64,000 bases of DNA, from assembly GCF_001625215.2 (NCBI RefSeq), contig NC_030387.2, forward strand, positions 29,101,606 through 29,165,605. The letters run 5' to 3'. The translations under genes and the position numbers were made by a program. The stretch comes from Daucus carota subsp. sativus. Taxonomy: Eukaryota > Streptophyta > Magnoliopsida > Apiales > Apiaceae. The notes below the pieces were generated by a model, which did not search any database, was not told the DNA's origin, and saw only the letters and a program-made list of their open reading frames with translations. Position 1 is the stretch's first letter. Each line of letters opens with the position of its first letter. Shown one piece after another: positions 32,087 to 44,000 of the stretch.

Positions 32087-32388
32087 CTCCCTCCGTCTCA
32101 ATTTATAGGTCCATTTTGGAATAAACACACATATTAAGAAAAAAATTGGTTACATAGAATCTTATCTCATGAATTATTAATTAGTGTATTGATAAGTGAG
32201 AATATAGTTGAGTTTCAAAAAAATCACAATAAATATAGGGATTTAGTGCATTGAGAAATGAGAATAATGTTGAGTTTCAAAAAAATCACAATTAATATGT
32301 AGATAAATTTGTATTGAAAGAAGAGAGGGACAAATATTTTGCGACAATTTTTCTCACAAAATGGATCTATAAATTGAGACGGAGGGAG
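32087..32388. mobile_element. Stowaway-like MITE in duplication copy B
   Basis: Inverted ends CTCCCTCCGTCTCAATTTAT are perfect over at least 20 bp, with TA on both sides (32085-32086 and 32389-32390). It lies about 20-25 bp from the site that corresponds to the different Stowaway of copy A. Confidence 0.9.
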
Positions 32389-32442
32389 TAGTAGATAAGA
32401 GGGACCGAGACCGAGAGAGTACATCATTATTGTTTTGCAAAA

Positions 32443-34140
32443 GAGTAAAAGGCACACTGTGTACCTCAAGTTTCCACCTCGTGCACTTTGTGTACCTCGA
32501 TTTTAATATCTTGCAAGATGTGTACTTGTACTAACAAGATTCTAGCAAAATGATTTAGCAGAAAAAAAAAAAAAAAGATTCTAACAAAATGTGTATTTCC
32601 GTTAGTAAATACTGTATTTAACACCGTTAAGAACACAAGTAGAAGGAGGGATAGTCTTGTATTTTCAGCCTCTTATCTCACTACATCGGCGGCAAAACAT
32701 ATATTTAGTTAACCATAGCAAACAAGCAGAAGCATAGGACTTCCGGAGAGCTTCGTAACTCTGCAAACGGTAAAAGATGTTTATTATTATATTAAATTGC
32801 TTTTTATTATTTATATTGATTTTTATATCTAGACTATATCTTATTTTTAAACTTTGTATTTTCCAAAGAATAAAAATATACACCAATTTAATCTGAATAT
32901 AGTATATACCTTGTTTTGTGTAGTATATCTTTAAAATTATTGTGCCAAGATTATAAAAGAAAATGATAAACAATCAAAATAGAATATCTAATTAAAATTT
33001 TTGATTTTAAAACAAAAATAAATAAATTTCTTGATACAAACATATTTTTACTAAATTGAAAAACAACAATATTATAATAAATCAGTTTTTAAATTATGCT
33101 TGCATGTAAAAACACAAAAATGTCAGAATTAAAAAGAATAACTGTTAAAATTAAATATTAATATTATATAAAATTTATATTATTTGCTTGAATTTTTTAT
33201 TTTCAGAACATTAAAAAAATCAATATTGTCTAAAAATTCTTTGCAATATATATGAAACATTTTACTGTTTTGTTTTAATATAATGTACTCCATCTGTCCC
33301 GTTTATGTTTATACTTTTTTAATTACTACTTGGCACGTACTTTAATGCCTATGAAATATAGTTCTACAACTCATTTTTAAATCTTTTTTTCTTAAATAAA
33401 AATTTATATATTATTAATAAATTAAATATTTTTTAGTAGCATTAAAATCCGTGTCGTGTCTAAGTCTTTCAATATATACATCTCATAGGGAGGAGAGAGT
33501 CTCTCTATCCCCTAGGCCGGGACTCGATACACATTTTAAGACTCCAATAAAATATATATATTGTTAAATTATTTATAAAGAATTTGAATAAAAATTTCAT
33601 ATTTATAAAGAAAATTTTTTTAAAAAAATTATATCAAAAAAAACATATTAAAATCATGTCAAATAATATTAAAAAACGTAAATAAATCAGGGAGTACTAC
33701 ACTCCACTAGAAAAGGAAAAGGAGCCCATATGATTAAGAAAGGGAAAATGCTTGGTGCACATAATTGTGTACAAAAACATGTACATAATGGCATTTGGTC
33801 GATTTTAATTGGATGGCTCCCTGCATTTACACCAACCACCCCAATCAAAACCCACCACATCATTATGTACAAATTTTCTGTACACAATTATGTGTTTGGA
33901 TCCACAACTGCTTGGTAACAAGAACAAGAGTAGATGCAGTACATGCACACAAACTTTTAGTCACAACTCACAACTACCACTGCTGCCCCTGCAACACTAA
34001 CGGTGTTAACTGATTTTTAACGGAAGTACACGTAATGCTAGAATCTTGAAACTTGAGGTACACACTCCGCTAGATTCGAAAGCAGAAGTACACAAAGTGC
34101 ATAAGTGTGTAAATGTAGGTACACACTTTGCATTTTACTC
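32443..34140. mobile_element. Mutator-like element, 9-bp target duplication
   Basis: A perfect 9-bp target duplication TTTGCAAAA (32434-32442 and 34141-34149). The ends GAGTAAAAGGCACACTGTGT and, on the other strand, GAGTAAAATGCAAAGTGTGT begin imperfect inverted repeats of about 120 bp with repeated GTGTACCT and GTGTACTT motifs. The very AT-rich interior has no transposase; it includes a mirror pair CATAATTGTGTACA / TGTACACAATTATG near 33768 and 33880. The empty site is preserved in duplication copy A near 29640-29649. Confidence 0.88.
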
Positions 34141-34149
34141 TTTGCAAAA

Positions 34150-34787
34150 TCCAGGCTGCTGAAATCAGGGTACATTGTTCTTCGGCACGGGGGTAACGAC
34201 CAAAGTGTACTATTTCCTGGATTTGAGAGGGTGGAAATCTGTAACTGTCCAAGTTATAGAAAGAACCGGATAGTTGTTTTCTCAACGAAAGAGTTGAAAA
34301 TTTGGTTTCAATTCATCACGGCGATTTCCCGGGAATTTTGTCAGATTATGAGACCACTTGTAGAATTAATTTTTGGTCCCTTGAGGGAGGAATTGGTTTA
34401 GATGTATTTATATGGCCATTCTTCTCCTCAGATTCTATATTTTTATCTGAAAACCTAATTGAGCTTCAATTAATTGGGCGGGAAAATGTGAAGTTGATAC
34501 AGCTTGATGATCCGCTGTCCTCCTCCATAACCTTCCCTGCCTTGACTGAATTAGAAATATGGGGGTTTCGACTCCCGGATTCAATAGCAAACCTTCCATC
34601 TCTCACCAAGTTAAAAGTTTCATGCTGTGAAAATTTGGAGATTTTGCCCATGTTTGACGAGTCCCATAGCCTTCGGTGGCTGGAAATACTGGATCGTCGA
34701 ATTCTTTCAGAAAGATGTAGGACGGAGAGGGGACCAGAATGGTTCAAGATTCAACACATTCCCTGTATGACCGACTTGTTTTATTGA
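34150..34787 (+). pseudogene. C-terminal LRR remnant of CNL gene
   Basis: The last open frame (34302-34787) covers the end of the family LRR domain: FIWPFFSSDSIFLSENLIEL, FPALTELEIWGF, LPDSIANLPSLTKLKVSCCE and the family end RCRTERGPEWFKIQHIP. The part before it (34150-34300) is in other frames. NB-ARC and most LRRs are gone. Unlike the larger paralogues it does not end in the TGGTAAG form. Confidence 0.8.
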
Positions 34788-36466
34788 CTACCTGATTAGA
34801 TATTACTGCTTTAATAATCTTCAGTGTACAACTTGCGATATCCAGTATGTTTCCAAGTTACTACTATCACATAAACATTAGAGGGATGATGTACTGTCAA
34901 GTGTTGGTGATTATAGACTCTATTTGGGATCCATGGTTAAAACAGTAAAGGTACATCATTAGTTCATATATCACCTCTTTCTTGTTACTAATTTAAATGT
35001 TCGTTTAAAATGTGATCATATATACTCCTTTAGCCTTCTCAATTGTGATTTAAGGTTACTTTTGATCGTATTCTTGTGTTCGTAATGCCTATACATACAC
35101 TACAATTGTGTTGCATGCCAAATTGCTTGAAGTAGGAGTTGGTAATGTTATCTATGTTTGTGTGTAGGATATTCTCATCTGAGCTACTATCCACAATTTA
35201 TGGTTGCATCAAATTATTAGAAACCTTACGGACATTATTATATTTGTCTAATCTGTCCATCTGTTTTCCATAACCAGACCTATCCCTGGGATTGAAAGAC
35301 CAGTGACTGTAACTAGATGAACTGTATAGCTTTAAGATTCAAATTCTAAGATTGTTTCGAGAATATATCATAAATAGCAGTATAGCACAACACATCTTAC
35401 TGACTCTGTTGTTGTTATAACAGTAACAAAAATCTTGATTTAATGTACATATGTGTGATCTAATTATTGCATGGTGCAATTGCGTAAGGTGTTCTGGGAC
35501 TTTGCTAAAAAACTGATGTATGGTATGATTGTATCAATAATATTTCAACTGATATTCGTATGTTCTGTCATGAAGGGTGTTCCTTTATGCTGATATTTGT
35601 ATGTCCTGCCATGATTTATGAAGGCAGGGTTATTAGTTTACTAAAGGGGCTGAAAGTAAAAACATAGGAGTAGGAAATAAGCACCGCAGCTTCCTCTTTT
35701 ATGGATGATGCTATGGACAGCCAACTGTTTAGGAAAGTGAAGGGAAAATCAATTGCAGTTTTAAATCAGCACCTTCTCTTAATTTATCGAGTGTGTGTTG
35801 TATAAGTCAGCAATTTCATTAAATTATTCAATTGGTGATTTCCTTGGATCTTCTTTTCTTTGTCTGAGTAATTTTCTCATATTTTTAGTATATAAATATG
35901 TAAGTGTTTTAGAATTATATTTTTCTGTTTTTTTTTTAAGTTCCACATGAAATTGTACATGCACTTGCTGAAGCATCTATGCCTTCAGTAATTCCACGAA
36001 AGAAAAGAACAAATTTGATATGATATATTAAGATCCATGAGTGTGATATCTAACCTATCACCATTACAGTGTGAAAGGTAATTATGAATCATGAATATTT
36101 GATGTTCATGTCAATTGAGTCCAAATCTAACCAACAATATTCGTTCAAAGACTTGTTGCCTTTTAGTAAAAGAAATCAGCATGTCTTATTTTATAAATGA
36201 ATAATAGATTCAAAACATATATAGTCAAAACTATATAAAGTTTTAAATTTAATCATGAGAAATCACAGAGGCTAGATGATCAATGATTTTTGTATTATTT
36301 GCGGATTTAAGTTTCTTTATGGTCCAGACTTCTGAGCAACTGCAATATGTATCGAGCAGAGTATTTTACAAAATTCTTGAATAAATTATCCATGTGACGA
36401 ATTCCTTATAAGACGAAATTTCATTACATTTTCACCTCTCTCCAGCAATCAAGATACCTCGGAAAC
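34788..36466. other. Intergenic, CNL-type flanking DNA
   Basis: No gene. Around 34897-34965 is a relic of the conserved WGCDMLP..IEQ segment (see 58738), ending in the same AGGTACATCAT. Around 35290-35390 is a block (CAGTGACTGTAACTAG) that recurs near 38370 and 59120, so these are shared 3' flanks of duplicated resistance genes. A second block with CTGATATTCGTATGTTCTGT is duplicated locally at about 35550 and 35590. Confidence 0.45.
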
Positions 36467-37975
36467 ATGGATTATTTAGTAGCTCTGGTTGCAGCTCTGG
36501 TAGCAGCTCTGGTTGCAGCTCTGTATTATCTAGCAGCTCTAGTTGCAGCTCTGGTAGCAGCTCTGGTGGGAGCTCTGGTAGCACCTCTGGTACTGGGTTT
36601 CACAGATCAATTTGTTAGAGAGTTTGCTACACGTGCATTCGACTATGCAGCCCCAGCAGCTTGGGATTTTTGTAAAGCTTCCTTTGAAAGAATGTTCAGA
36701 CAGGCGAGAGAAGATCCATGGCGACAACTTCTGCCTGCAGACCATTTAAATTCATACCTACTCCAGACAAAAAGCGGAAGTCATGCAGAGATTTTAACTG
36801 TCCATGTGCGCAGAAATGTGTCAAATATTGAAGAGGCAAGGCGGGCAAACCTTTATGTGAAGTCTAATATTCGGCATTTAGTGTTAAGCTGGGAGAACAA
36901 TGAAGATGAAAGGGGAGATGGAGAATATAAAGATGAGGATGTGATGAACGGATTGGAAGCTCACCCAAATTTAAAAGAATTGACTGTTGAAGGCTTTATG
37001 GGGAAGAATCTTGCATCATGGATTACAAAGATGAACAATTTGGTCAAAATCACCTTGAAAGACTGCAACAGGTGTGAAGTACTTCCACCACTTTCTAGAA
37101 TTGAGAGTTTGGAAATCAAGAACTGTCTGAGGTTGAGAAAGATCCCGGATAGTTGTTGCAGAGCCTTGAAGGAAGTTATCATTGGAAATATGGAGAGCAC
37201 CATGATACTAGAAACTATCAGCAAAAATGCTAGCTCACTCACCACTTTAAAGCTGGGAGGAGGTAAATCATGTCGTTCTACTTCTTCTTCTTATTATTCT
37301 TCAGACATGGAATCTATAATTAACGTGCTGCTAAGAAGCAATTCGCTGTCTTTGAGCACATTAGAACTAATTGAATGCAAGAGTGTGCAACGACTAACTG
37401 TTGGTGTCTCTCTTGAACGGTTATGGGTTTATGATTGCCCTAATTTAATGAGCATTAAACTAGATGATGAAGGATCAGCTGGTCTCAAATCTCTTTCAGT
37501 CAGAAAATGCTCCTCCTCTCTTTTAAATACGGTATCTGCCCAAATCCAGAGTTCCACACTTGAAAGATTGAAATTAGGCCCCTTCTTGGGGAACATAGAT
37601 GAATTTCCATGGCCATTCTCTTCTTCTTCAAATTCATTTCCCAACCTAGATTCACTGGAATTGTTTGGATGGGATAAGGTAAAGTCAAGACCGCTCTTTG
37701 AGCAACTTCAGTCCACCTTCCCTCGATTGAAGGAATTGATTATAAATAATTTCAAACAAGTGAAAGATCTCCCTGATTTAATATCCAGACTTCTATTCCT
37801 CGAGAAATTAATAATTTTGGATTGCAATAATTTGGATTGTTTGCCCAAGTTTGAAGAATCGCATAGGCTTCAACTACTGAAGATAATTCGTTGTCCAAGC
37901 TTGAGAGAGAGATGCATGAAGGACAGTGGACCAGAATGGTTCAAGATTAAGCATATTCCAATTATAAAATGGTAA
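36467..37975 (+). CDS. LRR-only CNL derivative with hydrophobic repeat N-terminus
   Basis: Intact 502-residue frame. Residues 4-45 are a run of AALV units (VALVAALVAALVAAL, then YYLAALVAALVAALVGALV), coded by a 12-bp minisatellite with GCAGCTCTGGT(T/A) core. It is long enough for one or two membrane-spanning helices. Residues 46-115 (GFTDQFVREFATRAFDYAAP onward) are helical-looking and unlike NB-ARC. From about residue 120 (NVSNIEEARRANLYVKS) the protein follows the CNL-family LRR domain to its usual end GPEWFKIKHIPIIKW, with LASWITKMNNLVKI and NRCEVLPPL. No P-loop, kinase-2, GLPL or MHD motif is present. It could be a membrane-held LRR decoy or regulator, or simply a relic with a fortuitous start; the open frame over 1.5 kb argues for recent selection. 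The start codon follows a TC-rich tract. Confidence 0.7.
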   Translation: MDYLVALVAALVAALVAALYYLAALVAALVAALVGALVAPLVLGFTDQFVREFATRAFDYAAPAAWDFCKASFERMFRQAREDPWRQLLPADHLNSYLLQTKSGSHAEILTVHVRRNVSNIEEARRANLYVKSNIRHLVLSWENNEDERGDGEYKDEDVMNGLEAHPNLKELTVEGFMGKNLASWITKMNNLVKITLKDCNRCEVLPPLSRIESLEIKNCLRLRKIPDSCCRALKEVIIGNMESTMILETISKNASSLTTLKLGGGKSCRSTSSSYYSSDMESIINVLLRSNSLSLSTLELIECKSVQRLTVGVSLERLWVYDCPNLMSIKLDDEGSAGLKSLSVRKCSSSLLNTVSAQIQSSTLERLKLGPFLGNIDEFPWPFSSSSNSFPNLDSLELFGWDKVKSRPLFEQLQSTFPRLKELIINNFKQVKDLPDLISRLLFLEKLIILDCNNLDCLPKFEESHRLQLLKIIRCPSLRERCMKDSGPEWFKIKHIPIIKW

Positions 37976-38062
37976 GTTTTGCATCTCTAATTTATCCCTT
38001 CCCTCTATAATTTTACTATCTTAAAGTCTTACTAATGTATTATTTGAATTTTTTTGTTTCAG
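37972..38062 (+). other. Putative 91-bp intron overlapping the stop codon
   Basis: The coding end TGG TAA G contains a donor GTAAGT; an acceptor TTGTTTCAG follows 91 bases on. Splicing would replace the TAA by W-E-stop. The same arrangement and length occur in three paralogues. Confidence 0.5.
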
Positions 38063-39626
38063 GGAATGAAAGAAGTTGGCGTGAACAGTTCAACAATCTA
38101 GAAATACAACTGATATTATTGTAAGTACATAACACATATGAAATGTATTGAGTAATCTTAGACACTACTTGTAGTATTCATTCTTTCTTCTCTTGATCTT
38201 ATTTTTTTGTTCAAACTACAAAGATGTTTACACTTGACATCGTTTTGTGTGCCAATTCTTATCTTTGCTCTTACCCCCGGTTTATAGTTGCATCAAATCA
38301 AATAGCATAGAGAGTGTGTTTTATCTCTTTAACACGTGCATCTGTTTCTATATTATTTGACCAACTGTCGGGATTTAGAGAACAGTGACTGTAACTAGTT
38401 GCCCTGTGTTGCTTTGAGTTCCCAACATCAAGATTGTCTGGACATACAAAAAAAAAACACAATGAACATATCATTAACAACATAGCACATCGTAAAAAAA
38501 GTGATTTCTCACCAATACAATATTTAAGTTAATATCATTGTTAAAAGATAATAAATCAAATCTTAGTATAAAAATTGAATATATACAAATAATCAAAATT
38601 TTACAAGTATTGTTCAGTTGTCAGTCTTTAGGGTTGTTTCACTATTATGTATTTCTGTCTGATACTGCTATTTTGCAGGTATCTATGGATGCTGACTGAA
38701 TTATGCATTGTTGCTGCTAGGTGCTTACATGTTCAGTGTTCACTAGCTACGGTATTTTCTTTCCTGTTTTTTTTTTTTTTTTTTTTTTTGTGCCAAGTCT
38801 ATCAACTGTAATATCATTTCAAATTTTCATTGCTATTGTTGCCAGAAGCTTGAGGGACTGATTTAAATTTTGAATATGTTGTTATTGACTTATTGAGTTA
38901 TTTGGCTTTACTGGTCATAGTAAATTTGCATTTGCACATTATCTTAATATTAATCATGAATATAAGTTTCCGGTGAAATGTGTAGACACCATAGGCCTGC
39001 TCCATTTCACCATTTGTTCTTCTATCTCCTTGTTTCTGGCTAAATTAATATGCTTACAATCTGTTGTATGAAAGAATATAGCCCCTGTGTTTCAGGATAT
39101 TGATATTTAAGTATTTTTTCAATTAAAATTTAGGTATTTTTGTCCATGCCCTTCCTATTATAAAAATAACATACAATTAAACAAGACTTACTTGTGGGAC
39201 TAAATTAATAAATCAGTCCCATATATTGCATTTGGTCTAATAAGAAATTTCCTCATATCTTTTATTTTGCCATGTTATTTCCTTATATTATTGTTGTCCG
39301 TGCTTGTCAAAGCCAAAATTCCATTTTGCTTTAGTCCCAATTTCGCCAGTTGGAAATATCCTCATATCTTTCTTTTCTTTTGTGTTGTTGGTGCTTGTGG
39401 AGCGTGTGAATAGTGTATAACTTATTTGCTTGAAGATAGTTTTGCTTGAGATTTCAGCTTCGAATGCTCAGAAACAGAAATGGTGATATCATCTAAGCAC
39501 ACTTGATACATTTTTGTGTTCTTGTTTATTTGTTTGATGTACTAGTTATTAGGTTAATTATATCAAGAAATAGAAGAAGACTATGGCAATATAGATGCAT
39601 TATAAAAGAGCTACATGTGCTAAAAC
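38063..39626. other. Intergenic, CNL 3' flank
   Basis: No gene. Includes the shared 3' block near 38365-38440 and a long T run at about 38767-38789. The open frame 38298-38483 is not conserved. Confidence 0.4.
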
Positions 39627-39813
39627 CTATGTTACCCGGACTCGGCTAAAAGTGTCCAACATGGATACGTGTCCGAGTGTCGGACTCGGCAATATTTTGA
39701 AAATTTTACACGTTTTTGGCCTAAAATAAGTGTCTGAGTGTCAATACCCATGTCCGAGTGTTGAGTGTCCGACACGGGTACTCGAAGAAAAATGAAGTGT
39801 CGGAGTAACATAG
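39627..39813. mobile_element. 187-bp MITE with CTATGTTAC ends
   Basis: Perfect 9-bp inverted ends CTATGTTAC/GTAACATAG, and an 8-bp target duplication GCTAAAAC (39619-39626 and 39814-39821), as in hAT elements. The interior is rich in GTGTCCGAGTGTC-type motifs. Confidence 0.8.
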
Positions 39814-40194
39814 GCTAAAACACGAGAAAGCAGAAGATGAGTAACATAATATTAAAATAAGTTGTTTGAATGCCAGCCTCTCTCAGTTCAACTTCAACTA
39901 TCATCCTAAAAAAGAAAAGTAGATCATTAATATTAGAGATACTGGTATCATTAATATCGATTTCTGTATTGATTGAGTCCAAATATTAAAAAAAAACACT
40001 CATAAAATATTTGGCACGTATAATTGTAAAAGCTTTAGGTCATTTATTTATATCTGATTTGGATTTTGGAAGTAAAATATGACACAAGTGTAGTTGTTAG
40101 GGAAATGTTGCTTTCAGAGTTTTTGACACTATTTGGGAGGAGGGATCAGGGTAATGTACAAGGCAAGCTACTGCAACTTCAAATGCAGAGCGAC

Positions 40195-40571
40195 GCCATC
40201 CCTAAATAAAGGGATAGAGAGAGGTTGACTAGGCTGCAAACGCTGCCTTGCTTTGTTGTGAGTAGACATCAATATTGTCATGTTCTTTGGAAGGATCGAA
40301 CAATCTCAGAGGTTTCCTTAATATTTATGGCCTTAGTGATGTTGCAAATACAGAAGAAGCAAACAAGGCAAAACTTTATGAGAAGTCTTATATTCAGTGC
40401 TTACTGTTAAGCTGGAGGAACAAAGAAGAAAGGGGAGACATAGAATATAACGATGATGGTGAAAGGGAGGGATTAAAACCTTATCTATATCTGAAGCAAT
40501 TAAATGTTAAAAGTTTCGAGTTCAGTGACCAAATAATCTCATGGTGCAACTCTTGGAAGTTGGAACTGTAG
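40195..40571 (+). pseudogene. LRR fragment of CNL gene
   Basis: Two overlapping frames carry family LRR sequence: RLTRLQTLPCFVVSRHQYC, then a frame change, then LRGFLNIYGLSDVANTEEAN and YEKSYIQCLLLSWRNKEERG. At about 40518 the match stops and the conserved upstream region of the next CNL copy begins (CGAGTTCAGTGA), so the promoter duplication was joined onto an older LRR remnant. Confidence 0.75.
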
Positions 40572-41025
40572 GATGACCGATGCAGAAGTCATGCTTACGG
40601 ATAGCCGGTATGTTCTAATTGACTGTATATACTTTTGAATTGTTCATGGAGCATACCAAGAGAAGTAGTTAGCATGTATTCACTATTTAATTTGGCATTT
40701 TCTCTTAATTTATTGAATCCATGTGCTGGGCTCAGTTACAACGTGTTTGCCAGTCCAGATCTGATCATATGTTTGCTGCAATAAATAAGGCAAAGTCTCT
40801 GGAGTATACACATGAATGAATAAATAAATAAATAAAGTCAAACAAATCAATCAAAATTCTCCGCACACTGCATCAAGTAGCCAATATTAAAATGGAAAAC
40901 AAGGATTGATTCAGCAACTAATCTATAGTACCACTTGATTTAGAAACTGTTATAGCCCATATTACATTTTTATCATCTCACCAAATATATCTCAAGAATT
41001 ATACCAGTGATCAATACAAGAAAAG
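40520..41025 (+). promoter_or_regulatory. CNL upstream region, copy 1
   Basis: Nearly identical to 45745-46254 and partly repeated at 52370-52645 and 53083-53230. It includes AATGAATAAATAAATAAA and, close to the ATG, ATATCTCAAGAATTATACCA and CAATACAAGAAAAG. The AATG/AATA tract differs in length between copies. Confidence 0.6.
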
Positions 41026-44000
41026 ATGGGCGAGGCTATTGTAGCTGATTTGGCTGGCGGATTGCTGGGCAAGGTTGTTTCACTTGCAGCAGAAGAAGTT
41101 GTCCAGGCCTGGAATTTTCATGAAGATCTCGACACACTTTACGAGCGCATGGAATCAGTGGGGGCTCTCTTGTACGATGCTCATAACAAGAAGTTAATCA
41201 TGTCTACTGCCAAGAACTGGTTTGACAAGCTTGAAGCTGTTGCTAATGTTGCTAATGTATTTATGGATGAACTTGCATATGAAGTCATATGAACTGGATT
41301 TCTTTGCTCCTTCCAAGAACACCTTATTGTATCGTCTCAAGGTAGCTCATAAAATCAAGTCCATTCAAGCTTCCTTTGATAAAATTTTCAAAATGGCGGT
41401 AGATCTGGGACTACAGCCTGTGGCTTATTTAGGGTCAACGGTGCAAGATGGAGACATCCGCAGCACCCCTTCCTATGAAGACAAGTCAATAATAGTTGGA
41501 CGAGATGAAGATGTATCGTACCTAGTTCAAACAGTGTGCAAAAAACATGAAGAGGATTTACAAGTCCTTGTTGTAGCGGGAATGGGAGGTCAAGGCAAGA
41601 CAACTCTTGCTCGTATGGTTTTCAATAGTGATCATGTCATTACCAGGTTCCCGGATCAGAGGATGTGGATTACTGTATCAGATGACTTTGACTTCATTAA
41701 GATTTTAAATCAGATGGTAGAATCACTTACTTTAACCAACTTGGGGTTGACAAATCCACAAGCACTTACCCGTAAGCTTCAGGAGAGTCTAAAGGGAAAA
41801 AAGTTTCTGCTCATACTTGATGATGTCTGGAATGAAGAATCGGTGAAGTGGGATAACCTGAGAAATTCTTTGCTTGAAATTGGTGGTGACAAAGGAAGCT
41901 GTATTCTGGTTACCACCCGTAAACAAGAGGTCATTGATGCCATGAGAAGTTGTGTGTCTTATTGGCTGGAAATATTAACAGAGGATGAAAGTTATGAACT
42001 GTTCAAGAAAATAGCATTTTCAGATGGAGGATTTTTAGAGACTGAGGCATTTGCGACCTTCGGGAGAAGCATGGTGAAAAGGTGTGGTGGCCTACCTCTG
42101 GCAATAAAGGCATTGGCTGGGTTATTATACTCGAAAAAGTCTGAGCAAGAATGGTTGGAGATCCAATGCAGTGAAACATGGGAATCAAAAAGTGTATTGC
42201 CTTCCTTGAAGTTATCGTATGATAATTTACCTTCTTTGTCATTGAAACGATGTTTTGCATATTGCTCTATTATGCCAAAGAATTCATTCATCTATAAGGA
42301 TGAACTGATACAGATATGGTTGGCATTAGGGTTCCTCCTGCCCCCAAGAAGAAGTATTGCACTGACGGAAGATATTGGCAGCAAATACTTCAAAATTCTG
42401 TTGGGAAATTCTTTGTTACAAGACGAAGAAAAGGATGAATGTGGGAACATCATCAGATGCAAGATGCATGATCTAGTGCATGATCTTGCACTAGAAGTAT
42501 CTAAACATCACTCGGTATCTGTGAAGGCAGGTGAAGAGCTGAGTCATGATTGCAAGGCTGTATACATGAGGCTTGATAACAGGGTTTCAAATATCAAACC
42601 AACAATTCTGAAGAGAGCCTTTGAGAGAGTACAAGTATTATATGCAGGGGCAGATATCCTTCTTCATGTGTTACCTTATCTCACACACCTGACTGTTCTG
42701 GTGTTAAATGCGGATGATAATCAGGTTGCCCAGGAGTTGCCATTTTCGCTGCGCAAGATGAAATATCTTAAACATCTCGATATTTCACGCTGCCACTCTA
42801 GATTGCCTACTGACATCACAGAACTGTACAACTTGCAGACACTGAGAGTTTGGAACTTAGATGAGTTTCCAAAAAGGTTTAGCAACTTGATTAATCTGAG
42901 ACATTTGTACATTACTTACATACTTTGTAAAAAGTGCAAGTTTAATGGGATAGAAAGGTTGACGAGTCTGCAAACCCTTCCTTTCTTTGTTGTGAGTAAA
43001 GATCAAAACTGTCTTCTTGGACAACTGGGAGGGTTGAAAAATCTTAGAGGTGAGGTTACACTCTATGGCCTTTACGAGGTGGCAAATATTGAAGAAGCAA
43101 GAAAAGCAAAGCTTTGTGAGAAGTCCAGAATTCAGTCTTTACATTTGAACTGGAGATATACTGAAGTTGGTAAGGAAGGCAAAATGAAAGACAGAGAATA
43201 CAACGACCAGGATGTGATGGAAGGATTGGAACCTCATCCAAATCTGAAAACATTAACGATTGTCGGTTTTGAAGGAAAGAAGTTTGCATCTTGGATTACA
43301 ATGATGCTGAACTTGGTGAAAATCACATTGATATACTGCAACCGATGTGAAGTACTTCCACCACTTGGTCAACTTCCCAAATTGAGGGAGATAAGGATTG
43401 ATGGGATGGGAAATGTTAGGGTTGTGGGAGATGCTTTTTGGGGTGGCCAAAGTGTATTTCCTCAACTTGAGAGGTTGAAAATTGCTAATTGTCGAAGGTT
43501 GAGAAAGATACTGCCTTGTTGTTTTCCGTCATTGAAACAACTCCACTTTCATTATTTGCCAAATCTAGAAGAATGGGAAGCAGCAGTTATAAGCAGTTGT
43601 TCTCAAAGTGAATTTCCTAAACTTGAGAGGTTGGAAATTCTGGGTTGTCCAAGGTTGAGAAATATCCAGAAAAGTTATTTTCCGTCCTTGAAGAAGTTGA
43701 AAATTTATGATTCGTTCAGTGAAATGTTGGGAACTATGAGCAGAGATGTTAGCTCACTAACCTCTCTACCGCTTACGAGTATGGGTGACGGAGGAGGAGA
43801 CTCATCTTCGTTTTCGATCATAGAATCCCTGATTAACGATTCTTTGTCTTTGACCGAATTAGATCTAATTCATTGCCAGGGCTTAAAATGTTTGACCCTT
43901 GGTAGCTCCCTTGAATACTTAAAGATCGATGATTGCCCGCATCTAAGTAGTATAAATTTGGTTGAAGGGTCAGCTGGTCTCACATCTATTGGGATTCGGA

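Larger units (their letters stand above)
31450..34240. repeat. Segmental duplication, copy B (contains MULE and Stowaway)
   Basis: Second copy of the segment at 28735-29745, enlarged by a 1698-bp Mutator-like element and a 302-bp Stowaway element. It continues into a longer piece of LRR gene than copy A. Confidence 0.85.

Noticed and set aside
33687-34013. Overlapping short frames on both strands
   Set aside because: They fall in the interior of the Mutator-like element around a mirror repeat; none resembles a transposase.
42003-42260. Antisense frames of 85-99 codons over the NB-ARC region, repeated at 47247-47546
   Set aside because: Shadows of the conserved sense NB-ARC frame. Their recurrence in both copies only reflects the near identity of the copies.
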